From Planococcus donghaensis (GTDB lineage Bacteria; Bacillota; Bacilli; Bacillales_A; Planococcaceae): a DNA stretch of 64,000 nt. Positions 27,280 through 40,588 of this stretch are shown piece after piece. Made by a program: the position numbers and the translations under genes. The stretch is taken from contig NZ_CP016543.2 of NCBI RefSeq assembly GCF_001687665.2, positions 2,604,001 through 2,668,000 of the forward strand, in the 5' to 3' direction. The notes under the pieces are model-generated. The model saw nothing but the letters and a program-made list of their open reading frames with translations, did no database searches and was not told where the DNA came from. Numbering within the stretch: the stretch's first letter is position 1; each line of letters opens with the position of its first letter.

Positions 27280-27423
27280 TTACCCTTTTTGAACAGTACA
27301 AAAAATTGTTTTCAATTCACTTAGTTCCCGTTCCGCTTCTGCCAATCGTTGATGCAGCAAAGCGGTTAATTTAATGAGTTGCTCCATATGCACTTCCAGT
27401 TGCAGCTGCACATCTTTTGGCAT
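27280..27423 (-). CDS. Small coiled-coil protein, 47 aa, downstream of ssb
   Basis: ATG at 27421-27423 with AAAGGAGGC at ideal spacing, stop at 27280-27282. The product (MPKDVQLQLEVHMEQLIKLT, then a Leu/Glu/Arg-rich helix ending FCTVQKG) is almost entirely predicted amphipathic helix, suited to a short coiled coil. It begins 16 bases after the ssb stop, so it is likely co-transcribed and may associate with single-stranded-DNA or competence functions. I know of no named homologue. Confidence 0.7.
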   Translation of the reverse strand: MPKDVQLQLEVHMEQLIKLTALLHQRLAEAERELSELKTIFCTVQKG

Positions 27424-27439
27424 TGCTACGTGCCTCCTT

Positions 27440-27850
27440 TTATACGTTTACTTGTTCAGTTTCTGGCGGTTGGAAATCGAAGTCTGCATCGTTGTGTGGT
27501 GTTTCTTGCTGAGATGTGGTTTCTTCATGTGTTTTTCTTTTATCGAGGAACCGGATTTGGTCGCCGAGCACTTCTGTAACATAAATACGTGTGCCATCTT
27601 CTTTGTCATAGGAACGCGATTGCAAACGACCGGTAACCGCTACTAAAGATCCTTTTACACAGTATTTGGAGACATTGTGAGCGGGCCTGCCCCAGGTGGA
27701 ACAAAGAACGAAATCTGTTTCGGTTTCTCCTTTCTGATTTTTGTAATTTCTAGAAACTGCTACGACGAAGGAAGTATGTATACGTCCTTCATTCATGACT
27801 CGCATCGATGGATCTTTTGTTAAGCGACCTACAATTCCAACTTGATTCAT
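27440..27850 (-). CDS. ssbB: Single-stranded DNA-binding protein, SsbB type
   Basis: 136 aa, ATG after AAAGGAGGTG. The OB-fold begins MNQVGIVGRLTKDPSMRV and contains SFVVAVSRNYKNQKGETETD and GSLVAVTGRLQSRSYDKEDG. The C-terminus (DADFDFQPPETEQVNV) lacks the acidic DDDIPF-like tip that SsbA uses to recruit partners. This, with the position next to ywqA and ywpF, points to the B. subtilis ssbB (ywpH) counterpart, a competence-associated SSB. A full-length ssbA would be expected elsewhere in the genome. Confidence 0.85.
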   Translation of the reverse strand: MNQVGIVGRLTKDPSMRVMNEGRIHTSFVVAVSRNYKNQKGETETDFVLCSTWGRPAHNVSKYCVKGSLVAVTGRLQSRSYDKEDGTRIYVTEVLGDQIRFLDKRKTHEETTSQQETPHNDADFDFQPPETEQVNV

Positions 27851-28145
27851 TTTCTCACCTCCTTTTGCTTATTTAGAGCATACTAAGAAGATTGAATTCT
27901 TTGCAAAACCGAAAAAATAATTTTTCATCGATTTTTTGCTTTCATATTTCATTTTTGAATCTTTCTAAAAGATTTCTTGAGGTTGCTTTTCTTGATTTTG
28001 TTCAGTTTTTGCAAAATCTTAGCTCTGAATAAAAATCACTTTTGGCAAAAATCTGTAATTTTAAATTGGCCGTTTTGATTCGTCGATTAAATCTTCTATG
28101 TGCTATGCTATACTGAAACAAAGCTAGTATTGGAGGCATCGCCAC

Positions 28146-28577
28146 ATGAAAACATTTAAAATGCTATCATTAGGTATTGAAAAAGAAGATCAAGTAACTG
28201 ACTATCCGGTACATGATGGCATCATTATTAACCAGGAGAATAAAGAACGTTCATGGATTCTTGAAATGCTCGTCGATTTGCCACACCAAGAAACTTTTGA
28301 TCGCTTAAAAGAAAGCAATGAACTAATCGCAGTACAAGTTGTCATTTCCTATCCTAAAAACGAACCTGCACCTTTTGAAGTTATCGTTAAAGATGTAAAA
28401 GTTATGGGTGACCATGTTTCGGTATTGATGAAAGGTACGTTAAAACGGGCTCGCCGAAAATACGCAGAAACGCTTCTTTCTGAACTTTTAGAGGATGGAC
28501 TCGAAGGACAAGAGTTGCTTGAACGTTTTGAAACAGATATGCGCACTCGTCCAGGACTTCGTAAAGACGAAGCATAA
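28146..28577 (+). CDS. ywpF: YwpF-like family protein
   Basis: 143 aa, ATG with TTGGAGGC upstream. It is small and soluble; start MKTFKMLSLGIEKEDQVTDY and the acidic C-terminal helix (YAETLLSELLEDGLEGQELL) match the YwpF family. It is divergent from ssbB, the same arrangement as in B. subtilis. The function is unknown. A shared bidirectional terminator separates it from fabZ. Confidence 0.78.
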   Translation: MKTFKMLSLGIEKEDQVTDYPVHDGIIINQENKERSWILEMLVDLPHQETFDRLKESNELIAVQVVISYPKNEPAPFEVIVKDVKVMGDHVSVLMKGTLKRARRKYAETLLSELLEDGLEGQELLERFETDMRTRPGLRKDEA

Positions 28578-28598
28578 TATCATTTAAAATTGCACATA

Positions 28599-28647
28599 TA
28601 AAAAAGCTGTTGTTGAAAGTCCTAAAACTTTCAACAACAGCTTTTTC
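28599..28647. terminator. Bidirectional terminator between ywpF and fabZ
   Basis: AAAAAGCTGTTGTTGAAAGT / ACTTTCAACAACAGCTTTTT near-perfect 19-20 bp stem with A run and T run, serving both convergent genes. Confidence 0.92.
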
Positions 28648-28658
28648 GTAAGTATTTT

Positions 28659-29096
28659 TTATTCAGAAGCGACTGGTCCTAACGCAAAAAGAATATCACA
28701 TTCACAAGCAAGCTCTCCGTCTACTGTAGCGATGGCATGACCTTTGCCCATTGACCCACGCAGTTTTGTCAATACAACTTCTAAACGCAACTGATCGCCC
28801 GGTACAACTTGTCGCTTAAAGCGACAGTTATCGATTCCTGTAAAGAATGCTAAACGCCCTTTGTTGGCATCTAACTGTAACACAGCCGCTGCACCAACTT
28901 GTGCCAATGCTTCAACGATTAACACACCTGGCATAACGGGGTAGCCTGGGAAATGACCATTAAAGAAATCTTCGTTCGCCGAGACATTTTTTAAGCCTAC
29001 AGCTTTCTTGCCAGCTTCAATTTCTAAAATACGATCTACCATCAAAAATGGGTAGCGATGTGGTAAAATTGCTTGAATTTGTTCAGTTGTCAACAA
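28659..29096 (-). CDS. fabZ: 3-hydroxyacyl-ACP dehydratase
   Basis: 145 aa from the TTG at 29094-29096, eight bases after AAAGGAG; the in-frame ATG at 29105 abuts that site, and starting at the TTG gives the usual FabZ length and N-terminus. Hot-dog fold with catalytic His in [20 protein letters not shown] and the Glu in the same block; [13 protein letters not shown] is the family N-terminal signature. It dehydrates 3-hydroxyacyl-ACP in fatty-acid elongation. It is followed by the shared terminator and preceded by epuA and mbl. Confidence 0.93.
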   Translation of the reverse strand: MLTTEQIQAILPHRYPFLMVDRILEIEAGKKAVGLKNVSANEDFFNGHFPGYPVMPGVLIVEALAQVGAAAVLQLDANKGRLAFFTGIDNCRFKRQVVPGDQLRLEVVLTKLRGSMGKGHAIATVDGELACECDILFALGPVASE

Positions 29097-29160
29097 ACGA
29101 TCCATCTCCTTTTATCCTACATTAACATAATTCACACTACAAACTGCTTGATGCAACGCT

Positions 29161-29424
29161 TTATTTGCCGCTCATAATATCTAATATGTGCTGCCATGTT
29201 TCCCATTTTAGCGCATCGCTAGGACTACCGTCTCCAATTACGCCGTAACCAATCATAACGCCCAAAACAGCTGCTAAGACGATTAAAGCGACCACTATGA
29301 CGATACGTAGCCAGATTGGAAATAGGCGGATTTGAACCCACCATGTCTTTTTAGAACTTTTTGATTCTGCCACATCTTTTGTAGTTTTTTTTCGAAAAGA
29401 AAAGTTTTTCTTCAGTTCAGCCAT
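29161..29424 (-). CDS. EpuA-family small membrane protein
   Basis: 87 aa. Basic N-terminal cytoplasmic segment (KKNFSFRKKTTKDVAESK), one transmembrane helix (about 38-60, LRIVIVVALIVLAAVLGVMI), and a short extracellular tail with WETWQHILDIMSGK. This matches the EpuA family (often labelled RNA polymerase subunit beta in databases, without functional proof), typically next to murA or mbl. It lies between mbl and fabZ, in place of the flagellar genes found there in B. subtilis. Confidence 0.82.
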   Translation of the reverse strand: MAELKKNFSFRKKTTKDVAESKSSKKTWWVQIRLFPIWLRIVIVVALIVLAAVLGVMIGYGVIGDGSPSDALKWETWQHILDIMSGK

Positions 29425-29521
29425 TCACTTTGTCAACCTTTCCATCTACTGAATTCTCAAATTTCACACGAAATTCAAATCTTTAAACTCTAGTTATTAT
29501 AACCAGAAAGTGCGATTTTTG

Positions 29522-30538
29522 CTATCTGTTGTTTGGCCTTGTTTTTTTCGCATGAAAAACATTTTCTTTTGCTTCTAACATTAAACCCGTACCTTGCACA
29601 ACACATTCCATCGGGTTGTCAGCAATTGAAATTGGAATTTCTAGTTTTTCCGATAAGTATTGATCTAGACCATTTAACATTGCACCTCCACCTGTTAAAA
29701 CCGCACCACTTTCAATAATATCTGAAGCAAGTTCGGGTGGTGTTTTTTCAAGGACTGCACGGGCAGCTTCTACAATAGCTTCTACGGATTCTCTTATTGC
29801 TTCTTCGATTTCAAAAGAACTGAGGGTCAACGTTTTGGGATATCCCGTTAATATATCGCGTCCCCGGACTTCCATCTTTTTTTCTTCAAGATGTTTACCT
29901 GCCGTACCCAATTTAATTTTTAATTTTTCTGCAGTTTTTTCACCAATCAATAACTTATGCTGATGTTTCACATATTTCATGATTTGCTGATCAAAGCGAT
30001 CACCCGCTACTTTAATCGTTTCACTCGACACAATGTCTCCTAATGATAAGACAGCTACATCTGTAGTTCCGCCTCCGATATCTATAACCATGCTAGCATT
30101 TGGCTGATAAATATTCAGTCCTGCACCTATTGCAGCTACTTTAGGCTCGACTTCGACATATACTTTTTTAGCTCCTGCTTTTTGTGCAACTTCACGAATG
30201 GCATTTTGTTCGATGCTAGTTATGTTTGTTGGACAGCAAATCAAAATACGTGGTTTGGACATAAAACCTTTTAGTTTTAAAATATGCACGAAATGTTTCA
30301 ACATGGTTTCAGTCACATCAAAATCGTAGATGACTCCGTCTTTTAGCGGACGAATCGATTCAATGTGTTTTGGTGTTCTACCCAGCATTTTACTTGCTTC
30401 TTTTCCCACTGCTAGAACTTCTTCAGTTTTTCTATCCCTGGCTACTATAGAGGGTTCGTTTAAAATAATTCCTTTACCTTTAACATATATTAATACATTC
30501 GCCGTTCCAAGATCGATTCCAATGTCTTTAGAAAACAT
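29522..30538 (-). CDS. mbl: MreB-like cell-shape protein Mbl
   Basis: 338 aa, ATG preceded by AAGGGGCG. Actin-fold: phosphate-1 loop GIDLGTANVLIYVKGKG, phosphate-2 loop VIDIGGGTTDVAVLSLGD, adenosine motif VLTGGGAMLNGLDQYL. These filament proteins guide lateral wall synthesis. The assignment as Mbl rather than MreB or MreBH rests on position near murA, as in B. subtilis, and on general similarity. spoIIID, spoIIQ and spoIID, which separate mbl from murAA in B. subtilis, are absent. Confidence 0.88.
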   Translation of the reverse strand: MFSKDIGIDLGTANVLIYVKGKGIILNEPSIVARDRKTEEVLAVGKEASKMLGRTPKHIESIRPLKDGVIYDFDVTETMLKHFVHILKLKGFMSKPRILICCPTNITSIEQNAIREVAQKAGAKKVYVEVEPKVAAIGAGLNIYQPNASMVIDIGGGTTDVAVLSLGDIVSSETIKVAGDRFDQQIMKYVKHQHKLLIGEKTAEKLKIKLGTAGKHLEEKKMEVRGRDILTGYPKTLTLSSFEIEEAIRESVEAIVEAARAVLEKTPPELASDIIESGAVLTGGGAMLNGLDQYLSEKLEIPISIADNPMECVVQGTGLMLEAKENVFHAKKTRPNNR

Positions 30539-30715
30539 TCAGCCCACGCCCCTTTTAAGCCATTTAGTATGCTTTAACAGTTAAGTAAGTCGTTATTTTC
30601 TAAGTTGCCGGTACGAAGGCCTCTAATAGGACTCAACACCTTCTCTTAACTGAATATTTTATCATAGTGAGGATTGCATTGACAAAATATCCTCGAATCC
30701 TTTTATTCCATTAAA

Positions 30716-30753
30716 AAAGCTTGCGGAACTGGTAACCAGCCCCGCAAGCTTAT
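30716..30753 (-). terminator. Terminator of murA
   Basis: AAGCTTGCGG / CCGCAAGCTT stem around AACTGGTAACCAGCC (itself able to pair), ending in TTTTTT on the minus strand. Confidence 0.9.
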
Positions 30754-30764
30754 AATAAATGGTA

Positions 30765-32060
30765 TTAGACCAATTGCTCGACTTTTACTTCAGCTTGTTC
30801 AACAGTTACACGCTCAATATCAGCGCCTAAAGCAGCAAGTTTTGTATGGAAGCCTACATATCCACGATCTAAATGGTAAAGCTCGTTAACTCGTGTGATT
30901 CCATCTGCAGCAAGACCCGCAAGAATCAACGCAGCAGCAGCTCGTAAGTCTGTAGCAGCAACTTCAGCCCCTTGTAGTTTCGACGGACCTTCCATAATAA
31001 CAGAGCGTCCTTCAATTTTTACAGAAGCATTCATACGACGGAATTCTTCTACGTGCATAAAGCGATTTTCAAACACAGTTTCGGTCAATACTCCATTGCC
31101 TGTTGCAGTAAGCATTAAAGACATCATTTGTGATTGCATGTCCGTTGGGAAACCTGGGTGTGGCATAGTTTTGATATCAATTGAACGAAGTGGAAGACTA
31201 GCACGAATGCGTAATCCTTCTTCAGTTTCCTGAATATCAACACCCATTTCACCCATTTTAGAAATTAGCGCAGTCATGTGTTCAGGTACTGCGTTTTCGA
31301 TAATTACATCACCTTCAGTGATTGCCGCAGCAACCATAAACGTTCCAGCTTCTACACGATCCGGAATAATATAGTGCGTAGCGCCATGCATTTCTTTTAC
31401 ACCTTCGATGCGCATTGTATCTGTACCTGCACCGATAACGCGACCACCCATTTCATTGATGTAATTCGCGACATCAACAATTTCCGGTTCTTTAGCAGCA
31501 TTTTCAATAATAGTTGTACCGTCTGCTAAAGCAGCAGCCATCATAATGTTTTCCGTTGCCCCAACACTTGGGAAATCTAAATAGATTTTCGCACCGCGTA
31601 AGCGGCCATTTGTTTTAGCTTCAACGAAACCATTACCAAAGGTAATACTCGCGCCCATTGCTTCAAATCCTTTTAAATGTTGATCAATTGGACGTGATCC
31701 AATTGCACAACCACCAGGTAAAGCTACACGTGCAAAACCGTTACGTGCAAGAACTGGTCCCATAACTAAAATAGAAGCACGCATTTTACGAACGTATTCA
31801 AATTGAGCTTCACTTGATAAAGTTGCTGAAGAATCAATAATCATTTCATTTTTTTCTGGGAAATATTCAACAGCTACGTTCAAGCTTCTCAATACTTCTT
31901 GAATTGTATAAACATCTGCTAAATTTGGTACTTCTTTAATAATACTTTTGCCATTTGAAGCTAATAATGCTCCAGCCAATACAGGTAAAACTGCGTTTTT
32001 AGCCCCTTCTACCCGTACCTTTCCTTTTAACTTTTGGCCGCCTTTTACGATAATCTGATC
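30765..32060 (-). CDS. murA: UDP-N-acetylglucosamine 1-carboxyvinyltransferase (first MurA)
   Basis: 431 aa from the GTG at 32058-32060, seven bases after GGAGGG; the ATG at 32093 has no such site and would add 11 non-family residues. EPSP-synthase fold. Start [23 protein letters not shown]-binding Lys in [14 protein letters not shown], catalytic Cys in [19 protein letters not shown]. It adds enolpyruvate to UDP-GlcNAc, the first committed step of murein synthesis. A second paralogue lies at 54650. It has its own promoter with an upstream palindrome and a strong terminator. Confidence 0.95.
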   Translation of the reverse strand, partial: DQIIVKGGQKLKGKVRVEGAKNAVLPVLAGALLASNGKSIIKEVPNLADVYTIQEVLRSLNVAVEYFPEKNEMIIDSSATLSSEAQFEYVRKMRASILVMGPVLARNGFARVALPGGCAIGSRPIDQHLKGFEAMGASITFGNGFVEAKTNGRLRGAKIYLDFPSVGATENIMMAAALADGTTIIENAAKEPEIVDVANYINEMGGRVIGAGTDTMRIEGVKEMHGATHYIIPDRVEAGTFMVAAAITEGDVIIENAVPEHMTALISKMGEMGVDIQETEEGLRIRASLPLRSIDIKTMPHPGFPTDMQSQMMSLMLTATGNGVLTETVFENRFMHVEEFRRMNASVKIEGRSVIMEGPSKLQGAEVAATDLRAAAALILAGLAADGITRVNELYHLDRGYVGFHTKLAALGADIERVTVEQAEVKVEQLV

Positions 32061-32154
32061 CACTAATATGCCCTCCATGTGTTTAATATTCATCTATATA
32101 TTCCTATTTACGCTTAAAAGTCCAATGTCATTCTTAAGAAACAAAACCTTACTC

Positions 32155-32183
32155 ATATTACCTTCTTTTTTAGTAAAAATCAA
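32155..32183 (-). promoter_or_regulatory. SigmaA-type promoter of murA
   Basis: On the minus strand TTGATT (32178-32183), 17-bp spacer, TAATAT (32155-32160). It predicts a leader of about 85-90 bases before the GTG start. Confidence 0.65.
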
Positions 32184-32225
32184 GCAAATTTACTCTCATT
32201 TTGTGCTAAATTTTAATCAGGACTC

Positions 32226-32245
32226 CATGTTATTCGAATAGCATG
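32226..32245. promoter_or_regulatory. 20-bp near-perfect palindrome upstream of murA promoter
   Basis: CATGTTATTCGAATAGCATG, centred on TTCGAA, with one mismatched pair. It lies 43-62 bp upstream of the murA -35 element, an activator-like position. The binding protein is unknown. It also lies in the otherwise empty stretch between murA and the DUF1146 gene. Confidence 0.45.
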
Positions 32246-32363
32246 TTGTTTTTGTGTCCGTCAGGGAAGAAAGTCACATTTTATTAACAAGCTATTAAAC
32301 CTTTTCCCCTCTATATAGCTATTAAACCTTATACACGAAATTATTTCCCCGGAAATAAAAATT

Positions 32364-32412
32364 TTGCCGTTTTGCCATAGCCATGAGTTTCAAAGACATG
32401 GCAAAACGGCAA
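32364..32412 (-). terminator. Terminator of the DUF1146 gene
   Basis: TTGCCGTTTTGCCAT / ATGGCAAAACGGCAA, a perfect 15-bp stem with a 19-base loop and T run on the minus strand. Confidence 0.92.
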
Positions 32413-32414
32413 TG

Positions 32415-32648
32415 CTAAAACAGATAAGGCAATTGCCTTGACCAAGATGAAATATTTAGGAAAAAAGTAGATACCATTGTCCCTATCGAAATGCTGAGAA
32501 AAATATATAGAATTTGTGCTTGTAATATATGGTGTTTGTGAATCAATTTCTCAATCATTAAGGCACGCATTGCATAAAAAGCAACCCCGGTAAAGAAAAT
32601 ATGACTAAATATCGATATTAAAGCGTTCTGGCCAATCATGGTTTCCAT
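32415..32648 (-). CDS. ywzB: DUF1146 (YwzB) family membrane protein
   Basis: 77 aa, ATG after GAGGGGATG. Two hydrophobic helices (about 10-30 and 45-66) with IEKLIHKHHILQAQILYIFL between, as in the YwzB family. Its position between the ATP synthase operon and murA is the same as in B. subtilis. The function is unknown. Confidence 0.85.
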   Translation of the reverse strand: METMIGQNALISIFSHIFFTGVAFYAMRALMIEKLIHKHHILQAQILYIFLSISIGTMVSTFFLNISSWSRQLPYLF

Positions 32649-32691
32649 TTAACTCATCCCCTCACCGCTAAAATTTAATTATTCAAATTAG

Positions 32692-32731
32692 AAAAAGCGG
32701 ACAAAAGTCAATTGCCCTTCTGTCCGCTTTT
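32692..32731 (-). terminator. Main terminator of the ATP synthase operon
   Basis: AAAAAGCGGACA / TGTCCGCTTTT stem, followed by TTTTTCTAATTTG on the minus strand. It lies 300 bases after the atpC stop, beyond three repeat copies. Confidence 0.88.
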
Positions 32732-32744
32732 ACTTTTTTATTGG

Positions 32745-32787
32745 TTAGCTTCAGTGCCCAAACATAACGGGCTCTTACGCTTTTCTT
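32745..32787 (-). repeat. Intergenic repeat, internally deleted copy
   Basis: Short copy that keeps only the two ends of the element (TAGCTTCAGTGCCCA and CGGGCTCTTACGCTTTTC on the plus strand) with seven bases between. First of three tandem copies after atpC. Confidence 0.75.
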
Positions 32788-32790
32788 ACT

Positions 32791-32909
32791 GTCTAGTTCC
32801 AACGGCCAACTCCTCGGGTCATAAGTCAACCCAACTGTGTGGAAAAGAGCGCCACACTGTTGGTCTGTCTTATGCCTGTCGGAGCTGAACGGCCGTTTTC
32901 ACTTTTCTT
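32791..32909 (-). repeat. Intergenic stem-loop repeat, full copy 1
   Basis: About 119 bp. It contains CTCGGGTCATAAG and CTTATGCCTGTCGGAGC arms with an inner stem (GTGTGGAAAAGAGCGCCACAC). The pattern is like a repeat family that I recall as common between genes in Bacillales genomes. Confidence 0.75.
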
Positions 32910-32910
32910 G

Positions 32911-33027
32911 TCTAGCTTCAGTGCCCAGATTCTAGGGTCATAAGCCACTCTGACTGTGCGGCAAAGAACGCCGCTTCGTCAGTGCGTCTTATGCCCGTCG
33001 AATCTACACGGGCTCCTACGCTTTTCT
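32911..33027 (-). repeat. Intergenic stem-loop repeat, full copy 2, abutting atpC stop
   Basis: About 117 bp, same ends and same GGGTCATAAG / CTTATGCCCGTC arms; inner stem TGCGGC/GCCGC. Its last base adjoins the atpC stop codon at 33028-33030, so every atp transcript must carry it. Confidence 0.78.
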
Positions 33028-34896
<1,869 letters not shown>

Positions 34897-34948
34897 TTAA
34901 AAACTTCTATTTAAAGAAGTTCGCAGTTTTATTATTAGCAGAATATAG

Positions 34949-34971
34949 TGCCCATCTACATGGGCACCTTT
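34949..34971 (-). other. Hairpin in the atpG-atpD intergenic region
   Basis: GTGCCCAT / ATGGGCAC, perfect 8-bp stem with a four-base loop, without a following T run. More likely an mRNA processing or stability element than a terminator. Confidence 0.6.
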
Positions 34972-34978
34972 GCATTTC

Positions 34979-35851
<873 letters not shown>

Positions 35852-35883
35852 TTATTATTTTTTCTTCGTATTCGAACTCTGTT

Positions 35884-37413
<1,530 letters not shown>

Positions 37414-37419
37414 TCATAA

Positions 37420-37950
37420 TTAACCGATTAATTGACGCTTCAAGCGAGCCAATTTCGTGCTCACGCTGCTATCGTAAATGCGGTTTCCGATTTGAATACG
37501 CAATCCGCCAAGTAATGATGGATCGATAATGTTTTCAATTCGTAAAGATTGTTTACCAATTTTTTTAGCGAATACAGAAGAGATCGATGCACTTTCTTCT
37601 TCAGTCAAAGGACGTGTAGAGTAAACTTCTGCATCTTCAATTCCTTGTGCATCATTAGACAATGCAACGAATTCGTCTACCATTGAGCTAACTTCATTTA
37701 AACGTTTGCGTTGTGCCATCAATTGTAGTGTGTTTACAACAAACGGGTTTGCTCCATTAAACACTTCATTGATCAAGTTTGTTCTTTTATCAGCCGAAAG
37801 TTTTGGAGATACAATCAAATCGTAAAGTTCTGGAGTCATTTCAAAAACTTTTTTCACTTCACGTAAATCATGCTCGATATCCAAAGACGATTCATGCTTT
37901 TGAGCGACTTGGAACAATGCTAAAGCGTAGCGTTCTGCAACTTGACTCAC
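37420..37950 (-). CDS. atpH: ATP synthase F1 subunit delta
   Basis: 176 aa, GTG start overlapping the atpF stop by four bases (GTGA), so translationally coupled. N-terminal six-helix domain (VAERYALALFQVAQKHESSL) and the C-terminal family signature (DPSLLGGLRIQIGNRIYDSS). It connects the head to the peripheral stalk. Confidence 0.95.
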   Translation of the reverse strand: MSQVAERYALALFQVAQKHESSLDIEHDLREVKKVFEMTPELYDLIVSPKLSADKRTNLINEVFNGANPFVVNTLQLMAQRKRLNEVSSMVDEFVALSNDAQGIEDAEVYSTRPLTEEESASISSVFAKKIGKQSLRIENIIDPSLLGGLRIQIGNRIYDSSVSTKLARLKRQLIG

Positions 37951-38468
37951 TGAACTTCGCCTGCCTTCGCAATCGTTTCGTTAATCAACTGACGGTTGTC
38001 TTCCTCAGAGATTTCTTTTTCAAGCACTTTCGTAGCAGCAAGTAGTGACAATGCCACAACTTCTTCACGAACAGCTGAAATAGCTTTATCTCTTTCGTTA
38101 GCAATTTCTTGAACTGCTGCTTCTTTCATACGGCTAGACTCAGCACGCGCTGTTGTAATAATTTCCTCACGCGAAACTTCGCCTTGCTTTTTAGCGTTTT
38201 CAACGATCTCTTGTGCTTGCGTACGTGCGTCTTTAAGTAGACCACGTTGTTCTTCAAGCATTTTTTGAGATTCTAAACGGCTGTTTTCAGCTGTTTCGAT
38301 TTCGCTCTTGATCAGATCTTCACGTTGCTGCATTACGCCCATTAAAGGACCCCATGCGAATTTCTTTAAAAGCAACATTAACCCAATGAAGATGACAAGT
38401 GTAGCGAGAATGTCTCCAATATTCAAAAACTCCCCGGTTGCACCGAGTACGAGGTGATCAAAAAACAC
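37947..38468 (-). CDS. atpF: ATP synthase Fo subunit b
   Basis: 173 aa, GTG start with GGGAG ten bases upstream. One N-terminal membrane helix (about 14-32, IGDILATLVIFIGLMLLLKK) followed by a long charged helix rich in Glu, Lys and Ala to about residue 160, the peripheral stalk coiled coil. Coupled to atpH by a four-base overlap. Confidence 0.95.
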   Translation of the reverse strand: MFFDHLVLGATGEFLNIGDILATLVIFIGLMLLLKKFAWGPLMGVMQQREDLIKSEIETAENSRLESQKMLEEQRGLLKDARTQAQEIVENAKKQGEVSREEIITTARAESSRMKEAAVQEIANERDKAISAVREEVVALSLLAATKVLEKEISEEDNRQLINETIAKAGEVQ

Positions 38469-38627
38469 GATTGTTTCACTCCCTTCAAGAGCCTAAAATG
38501 CAATTTCTTCTATAGTAAGATCTTTATTTAGTACAAGATGAACTTTCAAATGCAAATGTTGCATACAAGTTTAAATGGCGAAAACCATATAGTAGCATCC
38601 CCACCATTTAAATTTTGTATAAAAATA

Positions 38628-38855
<228 letters not shown>

Positions 38856-38898
38856 TCAGGATAATTGTTTTTTTTTGCTCAAATGAGCAGTTTTATAC

Positions 38899-39636
<738 letters not shown>

Positions 39637-40008
39637 TTAATGGTGTTTCACGTGATAAACAATCCGCTCTGTTAACAACAGAGCATAAGGGACCATCAAC
39701 CCTATTACCGTACTGACCAAGTGAATATGCTCTGCGAACAAAATAGCAATCGCCACAGCAGCAACACCTGATGCAAACCGTAATGCCGTTCCAAGCGAAC
39801 GAACTTTCGAGCCTTCAGCCACCGCACGGTCAAATTTCTCCATCCGCCGAACAAGAATCCACATGTTATAAATGCCGAACAAAGTTCCGATTATGAGACC
39901 CGCGAACACTTCTTGATAAGAGGTAAACCCCCAACCAATAACGTAGAACGCTAAAATGAAAATAATCATCTTTTTTAGTCTTGTATATATCTCCCTTAGT
40001 CCATCCAT
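39637..40008 (-). CDS. atpI: ATP synthase accessory subunit I
   Basis: 123 aa, four predicted membrane helices, in the usual place ahead of atpB. AtpI assists c-ring assembly or magnesium supply; sequence conservation in this family is low and the call rests mainly on position and topology (MIIFILAFYVIGWGF, GLIIGTLFGIYNMWILVRR). Confidence 0.85.
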   Translation of the reverse strand: MDGLREIYTRLKKMIIFILAFYVIGWGFTSYQEVFAGLIIGTLFGIYNMWILVRRMEKFDRAVAEGSKVRSLGTALRFASGVAAVAIAILFAEHIHLVSTVIGLMVPYALLLTERIVYHVKHH

Positions 40009-40011
40009 TTT

Positions 40012-40233
40012 CTACTTGTCTCCTGATTCGAATTTGCGGACGGTCTGAAGCATTGCCCAAACACCGGCAGTGATGCCTATGAATAGGCAGATGATCATGA
40101 AAAATGGTGCGGTTCCTACCTTTTCATCAAGCCACATACCCGTGAACACCCCGATGAGTACGGACCCAACAAGTTGTGACAGAATGGCGCTGTAAATCGC
40201 CATCGCTTGTAAGGGCTTTTTTGTTGGGCGCAT
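40012..40233 (-). CDS. AtpZ/AtpI-family small membrane protein
   Basis: 73 aa, ATG after GAGGGGG. Two helices (about 10-32 and 43-63) with LVGSVLIGVFTGMWLDEKVG, the signature of AtpZ/AtpI proteins (Pfam F0F1-ATPase subunit family). First gene of the operon. AtpZ is thought to act with AtpI as a Mg/Ca channel supporting the synthase; that role is taken from other bacteria. Confidence 0.83.
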   Translation of the reverse strand: MRPTKKPLQAMAIYSAILSQLVGSVLIGVFTGMWLDEKVGTAPFFMIICLFIGITAGVWAMLQTVRKFESGDK

Positions 40234-40588
40234 GACAACCCCCTCGAACCTCGTTGATTTGACATTATACCCTCAAAAAGAGCAGTCGCATCAGGCTTCC
40301 ACCTACATAATCTATGTAAGAAAACCATCTCATGCATACCCTTTGTAAGCATACATTAGGGGTAAAATCATGTCAATTAGTAGAAGTGAAAAACTTCACA
40401 AGCGATTTTCCTCTGACATATTGTGGACAAATTTCAACAAGAAAAGTAGGCTCGGCCACTTTAGCTCTGACGGACTTAAGACAGAATGGCATCGTGGCGC
40501 TTTTTGTCACAAAGCCAGGCTGACTTAAGACCCCTAAGAGCTGACCGGTGCAACTAGCCAACAAAAAAAGTGAAGTCGGCCGATTTAC
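40234..40588 (-). promoter_or_regulatory. Leader/promoter region of the atp operon
   Basis: 355 bp without a gene. On the minus strand a TATAAT box lies at 40264-40269, about 24 bases before the expected leader end, but no good -35 precedes it. An inverted repeat TACATA-N3-TATGTA covers 40304-40318. The 10-mer GACTTAAGAC occurs twice in direct orientation at 40473-40482 and 40522-40531. These are candidate regulator sites only. Confidence 0.5.

Noticed and set aside
27851..28145. ComK box upstream of ssbB (AAAA-N5-TTTT at 27912-27924 and 28031-28043)
   Set aside because: Single AT-boxes are expected by chance in such AT-rich DNA, and the two found are 119 bp apart rather than at the 8, 18 or 31 bp spacings of real ComK sites.
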